A stretch of 32,235 nucleotides of DNA from the NCBI GenBank assembly GCA_003165615.1, contig PLWR01000504.1, positions 1 through 32,235 on the forward strand, written 5' to 3'. The first letter of the stretch is position 1. Every line of letters begins with the position of its first letter. Of this stretch, positions 15,442 to 21,335 are shown one piece after another. The translations under genes and the position numbers were made by a program. This DNA is from Acidobacteriota bacterium. GTDB lineage: Bacteria; Acidobacteriota; Terriglobia; UBA7540. The notes below the pieces were generated by a model. That model was not told the DNA's origin. It worked only from the letters and a program-made list of their open reading frames with translations, and searched no databases.

Positions 15442-16269
15442 CCTATTCTTCCACACCGGCTTGCGTTTCTCGATGAGTGCGCGCAGACCTTCCTGGGAAT
15501 CCTGAAGATCAAACAACTGGTTCAAGAAGATGTCCTGGGCTCGCTTGAGCGCCTCTTCAAAGGGCCGCCACGTGCCTTCGAAAACTACGCGCTTGAGCAG
15601 CGTCAGCACCGGCCCGCTCTGTTCGGAGATGCGCTTCACCAGCGCATCCACCGTTTCCTGCAGCTTTTCCTTCGGCACGACGCGATTGACCAGGCCCAAC
15701 TGTTGCGCTTTTAAGGCGTTGATGGGATCTCCGGTAAGGAGCAGCTCCATGGCGGCGCGCGGCCCGATGACGCGGGGGTAAACAACTGCGCCCATGGGCG
15801 GAAACACGCCCAGCTTGATTTCCGGCTGGCGAAACTGTGCATTCTCGGTGGCAATCACCAAATCGCTGAATGCCGCCAACTCCGCTCCGGCGCCCGAAGC
15901 CACACCATCCACCACGGCAAGCACGGGTTTGGAGAGCTCCAGCATGACGCGAAAGACGCTGTGGAATGCGTCCATCATCTGAAACACCGTCTGCTGCGTG
16001 TACCCCTCCGCGCCCACTCCCATGGAGAAGTAGCCCTCGCATTCCGGGGCGGCATCCAGCAGGATCAGCCGCACGTCCTCGCGGACGGAGAGGCTTTCAA
16101 TAGCTCGCGCTATTTCCCGGAGCATTTCGATGTTCATGACGTTTTGCTTGGGCCGATTCAAGGTGAGATGCGCCACTACTCCCGAATCATCCCAACGGAT
16201 GAATTTGAAGTTTTTCTTCTCTTCTTCCTGTCTTGCCCTGAGGGCTTGTTCGATCGATTCGTCCGCCAT
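15439..16269 (-). CDS. Crotonase-fold hydratase, cyclohexa-1,5-dienecarbonyl-CoA hydratase (Dch)-like
   Basis: A 276-residue enoyl-CoA hydratase superfamily protein. Oxyanion-hole loops are visible at ECEGYFSMGVGAEGYT and VDGVASGAGAELAAFSDLVIA, followed by FRQPEIKLGVFPPMGAVVYPRVIG. The phrase 'F.QPEI.LGVF.P', the Ser-Met-Gly in place of the usual SxGxD, and the C-terminal EGLRALIEKRKPVWKNR resemble Dch, which adds water to the cyclic dienoyl-CoA made from benzoyl-CoA. The ATG at 16269 follows AGGAGG on the minus strand; an upstream in-frame start would translate part of the TTAGGG element. The neighbour at 16432 is an Oah-like crotonase. The exact substrate is uncertain, and a generic short-chain hydratase is possible. 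Confidence 0.72.
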   Translation of the reverse strand: MADESIEQALRARQEEEKKNFKFIRWDDSGVVAHLTLNRPKQNVMNIEMLREIARAIESLSVREDVRLILLDAAPECEGYFSMGVGAEGYTQQTVFQMMDAFHSVFRVMLELSKPVLAVVDGVASGAGAELAAFSDLVIATENAQFRQPEIKLGVFPPMGAVVYPRVIGPRAAMELLLTGDPINALKAQQLGLVNRVVPKEKLQETVDALVKRISEQSGPVLTLLKRVVFEGTWRPFEEALKRAQDIFLNQLFDLQDSQEGLRALIEKRKPVWKNR

Positions 16270-16281
16270 GTGTCCTCCTAA

Positions 16282-16434
16282 TTCGGGGTTAGGGATTGGG
16301 GGTTGGGGGTTAGGGACTCGGCACAAGGTTCGATCTATGAAGGTCCATGGACTATGCGGAAGTCCACAGAGCGGACCCGAATCCCTAACTCCTAATCCCT
16401 AACCCCTGACTCCTAACCCCTAACCCCTGCTTTA
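16282..16434 (-). repeat. GGGNTTA heptamer-word hairpin between the two crotonase genes
   Basis: Reading the minus strand from the TAA stop at 16432-16434: AAGCAG, then GGGGTTA, GGGGTTA, GGAGTCA, GGGGTTA, GGGATTA, GGAGTTA, GGGATTC. The far arm on the plus strand (16284-16321) reads GGGGTTA, GGGATTG, GGGGTTG, GGGGTTA, GGGACTC. The arms are inverted copies with seven and five words. The loop includes the palindrome GTCCATGGAC (16342-16351). The word is the same as at 11690 although the flanking genes are unrelated. Confidence 0.7.
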
Positions 16435-17385
16435 CTTCAGTTTACCGCCGCATTTCCCGCAATAGTCAAACTTTTCTGGGATGCCTTTGGCCCCACAGTC
16501 AGGGCACTTGCGGGTGTTGGCGCCCCAAAGGAACTCGCTGGATTTCCCCGCCGCCGCCAGCTCGCGTATATGCTTGGTGTCCGGGGGGCGCTTTTCAATA
16601 AAGGCCTGGACGCCTTCGTAAGGCTCCCAGGAAGTGGCGTGCACGGCAAGCCAGTCGCGCGCGTGGCCCGTGGTGAGCGTCCATGCCAGATCTTTCCACA
16701 TGTCCAATTGCTGGCGCGTGTAGCGCGTGCACTCCGGGAATTTCTGGATCAACTTTTTGGCCAGGGCGTTCACCGCTCGATCCAGTTGCTTGAGCGGGAC
16801 AACTTGATTCACCAGCCCCCAAATCAGCGCCTGGTCGGCGGTGACTTCGTCGCAAGTCAGCAGCATCTCTCGCGCCCGCCGCTCGCCGATGACCAGCGGC
16901 AACCACTGGGTTGCGCCCCAGGCATCCACCAAGCCCACGCGCGTACCCATCTGCATGAAGCGGACGTGGTCCGCCGCGATGGCCAAATCCGCTGCCAGGT
17001 TCCAATCGTTCCCCGCACCTGCCACCACGCCGTTCAGCCGGGCAATGGTGGGCTTGCCCAGGTGGCGAAATAGAGTGAGCGCCTCGGCAAGCAAGCCTTG
17101 AAACTTCCAGAAATTCCGCGGACGGCGGAGGAATTCCTTGGAAAATTCCTTGGCATCGCTTCCCGAGCAAAATGCCTTCTCGCCGGCGCCGGTAAGCACC
17201 ACCACTCCCACGGCATCATCCAGGGCGGCGTCGCGAAAGGCTTCCGTCATCTCGCGCAGGGTGTCGGAGGAATAGGCGTTGTAAATTTCCGGGCGGTTCA
17301 TCGTGACGCGTGCAATTCCATCCTTTTTCTCATAGATGATGTCAGCAAACGCAAATCGCGATGCGGCTTGTCCGGTAAACTCCAT
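16432..17385 (-). CDS. Crotonase-fold ring-opening hydrolase-like protein (Oah/BamA-like) with C-terminal zinc ribbon
   Basis: A 317-residue crotonase-superfamily protein. The N-terminal fold is clear: ARVTMNRPEIYNAYSS, VVVLTGAGEKAFCSGSDAKEF as first oxyanion loop, LNGVVAGAGNDWNLAADLAIA as second. The stretch KLIQKFPECTRYTRQQLDMWKDLAW followed by ARDWLA and EGVQAFIEKR resembles 6-oxocyclohex-1-ene-1-carbonyl-CoA hydrolase (Oah/BamA), the ring-cleaving enzyme of anaerobic benzoyl-CoA breakdown. MenB/BadI-type hydrolases are the alternative. The last 27 residues form CPDCG...CGKCG, a four-cysteine zinc ribbon that I do not know as standard for this family. It lies upstream of the Dch-like gene on the same strand, separated by the hairpin. 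Confidence 0.72.
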   Translation of the reverse strand: MEFTGQAASRFAFADIIYEKKDGIARVTMNRPEIYNAYSSDTLREMTEAFRDAALDDAVGVVVLTGAGEKAFCSGSDAKEFSKEFLRRPRNFWKFQGLLAEALTLFRHLGKPTIARLNGVVAGAGNDWNLAADLAIAADHVRFMQMGTRVGLVDAWGATQWLPLVIGERRAREMLLTCDEVTADQALIWGLVNQVVPLKQLDRAVNALAKKLIQKFPECTRYTRQQLDMWKDLAWTLTTGHARDWLAVHATSWEPYEGVQAFIEKRPPDTKHIRELAAAGKSSEFLWGANTRKCPDCGAKGIPEKFDYCGKCGGKLK

Positions 17386-17538
17386 GAATGACTCCGCTTC
17401 CCTGATTCCCAGGCGGGCTTAAAGCTCCCCGCATGATATGGATTGATGCTACCACAGCCAAATCCTGGGGGGTAGTGAACGGCAACTCCCTCGGGATTTG
17501 GGTAAACCTGCGCTATGATGGAAGTGTGAGGTGTTCTG

Positions 17539-18006
17539 ATGAATCCCCCCAAATACTGGTTTCTCATTCTGTTCTTACTGGTCATGGGTTGCGCCGGAAA
17601 GCAGCCCACCGAGTCCGTCTACGACGAGAAGGCGGATGCACACCGGGACGTTGCCGCGGCAATTACGAATGCCGAGGGGAGCAAAAGGAATGTTGTGCTC
17701 ATCTTTGGCGCTAACTGGTGCCCCGACTGCCGCGCGCTACATGCACAGATGCACAAGCCTGAGCTCGCTTCGATCATCGACAAGAATTTTGTCGTTGTCG
17801 AGATCGATCTGGGGCGCGAGGATAAAAACCTGGATTTGGCCGAGCATTATCATGTGCCCATCAAGCACGGAATCCCGGCCCTGGCAGTATTGGACTCGCA
17901 AGGGAAACTTCTGTTTGCAATGGAACAAGGGCAATTTGCCGACGCCCGCAACATGAGCTACGAAAGCATCAAAGCCTTTTTTGAGCAGTGGAAGCCAAGC
18001 CATTAA
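17539..18006 (+). CDS. Thioredoxin-like lipoprotein
   Basis: A 155-residue exported protein. Residues 1-18 form a lipoprotein signal with lipobox LVMGC (Cys18 would be lipidated). The thioredoxin fold follows, with the redox motif WCPDC at residues 60-64 inside VLIFGANWCPDCRALHAQM. The cis-Pro region is GIPALAVLDSQGKLLF, as in the thioredoxin_7/DUF255-like group. It probably works as a periplasm-facing thiol-disulfide protein, though the reductase partner is not visible here. GAGGTG lies upstream of the ATG. TATGAT at 17514-17519 could be its -10 element, with no good -35. Confidence 0.85.
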   Translation: MNPPKYWFLILFLLVMGCAGKQPTESVYDEKADAHRDVAAAITNAEGSKRNVVLIFGANWCPDCRALHAQMHKPELASIIDKNFVVVEIDLGREDKNLDLAEHYHVPIKHGIPALAVLDSQGKLLFAMEQGQFADARNMSYESIKAFFEQWKPSH

Positions 18007-18110
18007 TCGGGTGATCCGATGATCGGGTGATCGGGAGAACACGAAGTTTGCTTGGAGGATTTCCGCTCATCCGATCACCGGATCACCCGATCACCAGATC
18101 CCCCGATGAC
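18004..18110 (+). repeat. GGGTGATC octamer-word hairpin at the thioredoxin-like gene stop
   Basis: The clearest member of the family. The near arm reads as 8-bp words GATCCGAT, GATCGGGT, GATCGGGA directly behind the TAA stop. The far arm, reverse-complemented, reads GATCTGGT, GATCGGGT, GATCCGGT, GATCGGAT. Pairing 18006-18038 with 18075-18107 gives 28 of 33 matches with a 36-nt loop. No U-run follows, so it is not a classical intrinsic terminator. The TPR gene promoter starts 2 nt later. Confidence 0.75.
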
Positions 18111-18111
18111 C

Positions 18112-18140
18112 TTGACGCTCCCCGAGGTGTCAATTAGACT
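18112..18140 (+). promoter_or_regulatory. Sigma-70-type promoter candidate for the TPR gene
   Basis: TTGACG (18112-18117), a 17-bp spacer and TAGACT (18135-18140) make a plausible housekeeping promoter. Transcription would start near 18147, about 20 nt before the ATG. It begins right after the octamer hairpin, so the hairpin would separate this unit from the preceding gene. Confidence 0.55.
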
Positions 18141-18167
18141 GGCGATTCAACTAACGAAGAAGGATCA

Positions 18168-18818
18168 ATGAAAAAAGAAACGATAATTACAGCGGTGATT
18201 TTCTTCGCGGTGGGTTTTCTGACGGGGTACATGTATCTTGCTCAGAAAAACTGGAACGCCCGTCAGAAGGATGCGCAGACTGCGGCGACACCTTCCGAAA
18301 TGCCACCGGCAGGCGCCCCCTCCGCCCCCATGGCTGGGGCGATGCCGCAGCAGGGCTTGCCGGAGGGCCATCCTGCCATTGACAGTTCGACAATCATCCA
18401 GCAGTTGGAGGGCATGGCAGCGCAGAATCCCAAAGACGTCGATGTCCGCTTAAAGCTCGCCAATTTTCTGTACGATCAAAAGCAGTACAGCAATGCTATT
18501 GAATGGTACCAGCGCGCGCTGGAACTTGATCCGAAGAATGTCAATGCCCGTACCGATTTGGGCACCGCATATTTCTATATGGGTCGGCCGCAGGATGCCC
18601 TGCGCGAATATCACAAGTCTCTCGCGATCGATCCCAAACACGAATCGACCATGCTCAATGCCATCGTCGTAAACCTGGAGGGCACTCATGATCTGGTCGC
18701 GGCGCAAAAGGCATGGGACCGTTTATACAAACTGAATCCCAACCATCCTGCCCTGGCGGGTTTAAATGACCAGATTAGTGCCGCTCGCGCATCCGGCAGC
18801 CCGGCAGGACCGCACTAG
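18168..18818 (+). CDS. Membrane-anchored TPR protein
   Basis: A 216-residue protein. An N-terminal hydrophobic helix (about 5-24, TIITAVIFFAVGFLTGYMYL) anchors it with the rest most likely outside the cytoplasm. A Pro/Ala-rich linker covers about residues 40-65. From about residue 75 come tetratricopeptide helices, for example VDVRLKLANFLYDQKQYSNAIEWYQRALELDPKN and ARTDLGTAYFYMGRPQDALREYHKSLAIDPKH, each with the usual W/L-G-Y-A-P spacing. The layout resembles the C-terminal TPR part of cytochrome c biogenesis protein CcmH/NrfG, but no haem-lyase feature is present, so a general scaffold role is safer. AAGAAGGAT precedes the ATG. Confidence 0.8.
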   Translation: MKKETIITAVIFFAVGFLTGYMYLAQKNWNARQKDAQTAATPSEMPPAGAPSAPMAGAMPQQGLPEGHPAIDSSTIIQQLEGMAAQNPKDVDVRLKLANFLYDQKQYSNAIEWYQRALELDPKNVNARTDLGTAYFYMGRPQDALREYHKSLAIDPKHESTMLNAIVVNLEGTHDLVAAQKAWDRLYKLNPNHPALAGLNDQISAARASGSPAGPH

Positions 18819-18890
18819 GTGCTGGGTACCGGGTTCTGGGGGCTGGGGAAGAACCCAGAATCCAGTACCTAGCCCCCAGTCCCTGGGTTC
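18814..18890 (+). repeat. NCTGGGT heptamer-word hairpin containing the TPR gene stop codon
   Basis: The near arm (18814-18836) and far arm (18851-18873) pair at 18 of 23 positions with a 14-nt loop, and the TAG stop (18816-18818) lies inside the stem. The words are TGCTGGG, TACCGGG, TTCTGGG, GGCTGGG; the far arm read in reverse gives GGCTAGG, TACTGGA, TTCTGGG. Four G-tracts with loops of 2-4 nt also give a canonical G-quadruplex motif on the mRNA strand. Confidence 0.7.
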
Positions 18891-18928
18891 CAGGCATCCC
18901 TCCGGGGGGAAAGGCCGTCTGACCTCTT

Positions 18929-19234
18929 ATGGGGAGTTTTCTCTTCGACATTCTTGCCTTCGTTATCGCGGGGTACTTTCTCCGGGCGATAGTGCGAAGT
19001 CTCGGGTCTCTCTTCCCGTCACCACGGGTTCACGTCCGGACCTCGGGGGGCGGGCCGGCAACGTCCACTTCCTGTGTGCCGCATCGTGGAGAAATGGCTC
19101 GCGACCCTGTGTGCGGCATGTTTGTTTCCACGGAACTCCCCCATCAACTGAGGCGCGGCAAGGACACGCTGCACTTCTGCTCGCCCGAGTGTCTGGAAAA
19201 ATTCCAAAAGGATGCTGAGCATGTTGCTTCCTGA
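18929..19234 (+). CDS. Small protein with N-terminal membrane helix and YHS-type metal-binding motif
   Basis: A 101-residue protein. Residues 1-26 form a hydrophobic segment (FLFDILAFVIAGYFLRAIV). A Ser/Gly-rich linker follows, then a YHS-like domain: ARDPVCGMFV (Cys62) and LHFCSPECLEKF (Cys84, Cys88). YHS domains bind metal through such cysteines and occur beside heavy-metal ATPases and other redox proteins. The ATG has only a weak purine run upstream (18904-18913). Its end overlaps the start of the next gene by about 14 nt, which suggests coupled translation. The function is unknown; membrane-tethered metal binding is an inference. Confidence 0.68.
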   Translation: MGSFLFDILAFVIAGYFLRAIVRSLGSLFPSPRVHVRTSGGGPATSTSCVPHRGEMARDPVCGMFVSTELPHQLRRGKDTLHFCSPECLEKFQKDAEHVAS

Positions 19235-20231
19235 CAACCTGATCCGCGTGGTCCTGCGGCCCGCGGGGGGAATGGTGCTTCTACTGGCGGCGCTGGCCGG
19301 CGGCACGGTGGCGCAAGGAGCGGGGGGCGGCGTAATGTTAGCCCGCAAATACCGGTCCGGCCAGTCAATTGTCTATGCAACCAAGGTCAGCACGAACTCG
19401 AAGATCGACTCCAATCCCCCCGAGTTGAAAAACTTCTTCCCGCCCATGCCCACCAACTTGCGCCTGAACCAGCAAAGTACCGTGACGGTGTCAAACGTGC
19501 ACCCGGATGGCGCGGCGGATGTTCAGCACCGCTTCGACAAGTTTGAAATCCAATCCGACCTCGGGACGCTTCCGGAAAACATCCGCGACTCCGTAACTCA
19601 GGCCCAACAGGAAGTGAGCCAGCGGGTGGTGGGGGAGACACTGACCGCTCATTACGATCATGACGGCCGGCTGGTGGATTTCGATGGCGCCGACAATTTC
19701 TTCCGGGACATCGATGCTCCGGTGCGAGAACCGCTGGTGCAGATGCTGCGGCTCTTCCTGGAACAAATGGGTGGGCAGTCGCTCTATCCGGACCACCGCG
19801 TCAAGGTGGGCGAAGAATGGTCGCAAAATCTTGATGCCCAACCGCTCAAGGACTACCCTTTCAAGGTGGGAGGGAAAAGCACCCTGCACTATTCCGGCAA
19901 GACGCGCTACCAGGGAGTGAAGGCGGCCATCGTGGATTATCACTTCGAAAATACGCTCACGCCCGCCATGGCAGGCCTGCGCAAGGGGGGCGCACTTCCC
20001 CAACTTGAAGCCATGGGGATGCGGCTGGACATCCAGATCAGCGGAAAGGGGCAGGGCCGGATTCTAGTGGCGCTGGACGACGGCCGCGTGCTCCAAAATC
20101 ATTCCACCCTGCACCAGACCCTCAGCGCCACCATGAAAGGCAACGAAGGATTCGTTGAGCCCACAGAACAGCTTCCCCGGCTCGAAATCCAGTCCGACAC
20201 GGTGATGGAAGTTGAGGGAAGCAAGCCTTAG
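19221..20231 (+). CDS. Secreted protein of unknown function (DUF6263-like)
   Basis: The family is not recognised with certainty. The product is 336 residues, starting at the ATG at 19221 because AAAAGGA lies eight nt upstream; the ATG at 19212 overlaps that site. A hydrophobic N-terminal stretch (GGMVLLLAALAGGTVA) looks like a signal peptide. The mature part is beta-rich, with segments such as LARKYRSGQSIVYATKVST, QQSTVTVSNVHPDGAADVQHRFDKFEI, HRVKVGEEWSQNL and KVGGKSTLHYSGKTRYQGVKAAIVDYHFE. This pattern resembles DUF6263-type periplasmic proteins that open with 'L..K...G..Y.Y'. No catalytic motif was found. It is translationally linked to the YHS-like gene. Confidence 0.6.
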   Translation: MLLPDNLIRVVLRPAGGMVLLLAALAGGTVAQGAGGGVMLARKYRSGQSIVYATKVSTNSKIDSNPPELKNFFPPMPTNLRLNQQSTVTVSNVHPDGAADVQHRFDKFEIQSDLGTLPENIRDSVTQAQQEVSQRVVGETLTAHYDHDGRLVDFDGADNFFRDIDAPVREPLVQMLRLFLEQMGGQSLYPDHRVKVGEEWSQNLDAQPLKDYPFKVGGKSTLHYSGKTRYQGVKAAIVDYHFENTLTPAMAGLRKGGALPQLEAMGMRLDIQISGKGQGRILVALDDGRVLQNHSTLHQTLSATMKGNEGFVEPTEQLPRLEIQSDTVMEVEGSKP

Positions 20232-20240
20232 CAAGCCTCC

Positions 20241-20362
20241 GGCGCACCACACAAGATGAAAATGCTCCCCTCCTTGACAAGGAGGGGCCGGGGGTGGTTG
20301 ACCTGCGATTCCGTGCCCACCAACCCCTAACCCCCTCCTCAGCCGAGGAGGGGAGCAATTTT
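20241..20362. repeat. CTCCCCTCC-type intergenic hairpin
   Basis: Outer arms GAAAATGCTCCCCTCCT (20258-20274) and AGGAGGGGAGCAATTTTC (20346-20363) are near-perfect inverted copies. Inner parts include CCTTGACAAGG with flanking GGAGGGG, and GGGGGTGGTTG against CAACCCCTAACCCCC. This GGGGTGGTTG-type repeat occurs in many phyla. It differs from the word hairpins: its C-rich arm comes first and it starts about 25 nt after the stop. Confidence 0.65.
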
Positions 20363-20379
20363 CATGGCTGAAATCTTTA

Positions 20380-20407
20380 TTGACAAAGCGGCAAGTGTCC
20401 CTATAAT
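20380..20407 (+). promoter_or_regulatory. Near-consensus sigma-70 promoter of thiD
   Basis: TTGACA (20380-20385) and TATAAT (20402-20407) are both perfect consensus hexamers, with a 16-bp spacer. Transcription would start near 20414, giving a leader of about 36 nt that contains AAAGGAGAG. No TPP riboswitch core is present in this short leader. Confidence 0.8.
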
Positions 20408-20449
20408 CGGCAAGAGTTTCACCCAACTCAGGCGAACGCAAAGGAGAGA

Positions 20450-21301
20450 ATGCATCAGAGCATCAGCACGGCTTGGCCCGTGGTTCTCAGTGTCGCCGGA
20501 TTTGATCCCTCGGCCGGCGCCGGAATCATGGCCGACCTCAAGACTTTCGCGGCGCATAATTGTTATGGTGTCGCGGCCATCACCGCTTTGACTGTCCAGA
20601 ACACTCAGGGGGTGGCATCCGTCCACCCGGTTGACCCAACGGTGCTGAGAGAGTCAATCCTGTCCCTTCTTTCCGACGGCCGGGTAAAAGCCCTCAAGCT
20701 TGGAATGCTCTGTAACCAGTCCATCGCTGAAGTCGTTCGCGAGATTCTGGAGTCAAATCCCGATCTTCCTGCCGTGCTCGATCCCATCGTGCGCTCTTCC
20801 AATAATTATGACCTGTTGAACGCGGCGGCCCTGGACTTCATCCGGCGGCGATTGCTCTCCCGCGTGGCGGTGGTGACACCGAACCTGGCGGAAGCAGCGG
20901 CGCTGGCTGAAATCCCCGTCGATAGTCTCGACAGTATGAAGGCTGCGGCGCGCAAATTGGTTGAGTTGGGTGCGCGCGCCGTGGTGGTGACCGGTGGGCA
21001 CCTCGAGAAGGCCATCGACGTTTTCTTTGATGGGACGACGATGGAAGCTTTCGCCGGTGACCGCATCAAACCGGACAACACCCACGGTACCGGTTGCACA
21101 TTTTCCTCCGCCGTTGCCGCCAATCTCGCCCTCGGACGCCAGTTGCGCGATGCGGTGGTGATGGCCAAGGCCTATGTGGTGGAAGCCATTCGCCAGGCCT
21201 TCCCCGTGGGGCCCGGCCGCATTCCGTTAAACCACCTCTACCGCATGACCCAACCTGCCCGCGTCACGGACCACTCCCCCGCCGCTGAAACTGCGCACTA
21301 A
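20450..21301 (+). CDS. thiD: Hydroxymethylpyrimidine/phosphomethylpyrimidine kinase
   Basis: A 283-residue cytoplasmic kinase that phosphorylates HMP and HMP-P in thiamine diphosphate synthesis. The ribokinase-like fold shows VLSVAGFDPSAGAGIMADLKTF at the N-terminus and YGVAAITALTVQNTQGV. KLGMLCN and LDPIV follow, then TPNLAEAAAL. VVTGGHL precedes the anion-hole and catalytic motif DNTHGTGCTFSSAVAANLALG. All the usual ThiD landmarks are present and the length fits a stand-alone ThiD without a ThiE fusion. AAAGGAGAG precedes the ATG. No other thiamine genes are adjacent. It converges on the Ntn-hydrolase gene with a gap of 34 bp. Confidence 0.95.
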   Translation: MHQSISTAWPVVLSVAGFDPSAGAGIMADLKTFAAHNCYGVAAITALTVQNTQGVASVHPVDPTVLRESILSLLSDGRVKALKLGMLCNQSIAEVVREILESNPDLPAVLDPIVRSSNNYDLLNAAALDFIRRRLLSRVAVVTPNLAEAAALAEIPVDSLDSMKAAARKLVELGARAVVVTGGHLEKAIDVFFDGTTMEAFAGDRIKPDNTHGTGCTFSSAVAANLALGRQLRDAVVMAKAYVVEAIRQAFPVGPGRIPLNHLYRMTQPARVTDHSPAAETAH

Positions 21302-21335
21302 CCCGGATTTCTCTGTCCAAGTTTGGAAAGGCTGT

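Noticed and set aside
16282..16434. TTAGGG-type words as telomeric or eukaryotic contamination
   Set aside because: The words are degenerate, arranged as inverted arms, and sit between bacterial crotonase genes; the same design with other words occurs at nine other gaps.
18004..18110. CRISPR array or assembly artefact from periodic repeats
   Set aside because: Units are 7-8 bp with no spacers, the second arm is inverted, and the words vary by scattered substitutions, unlike CRISPR or a collapsed assembly repeat.
20408..20449. TPP riboswitch before thiD
   Set aside because: The leader after the promoter is only about 36-42 nt and lacks the CUGAGA-type conserved core.
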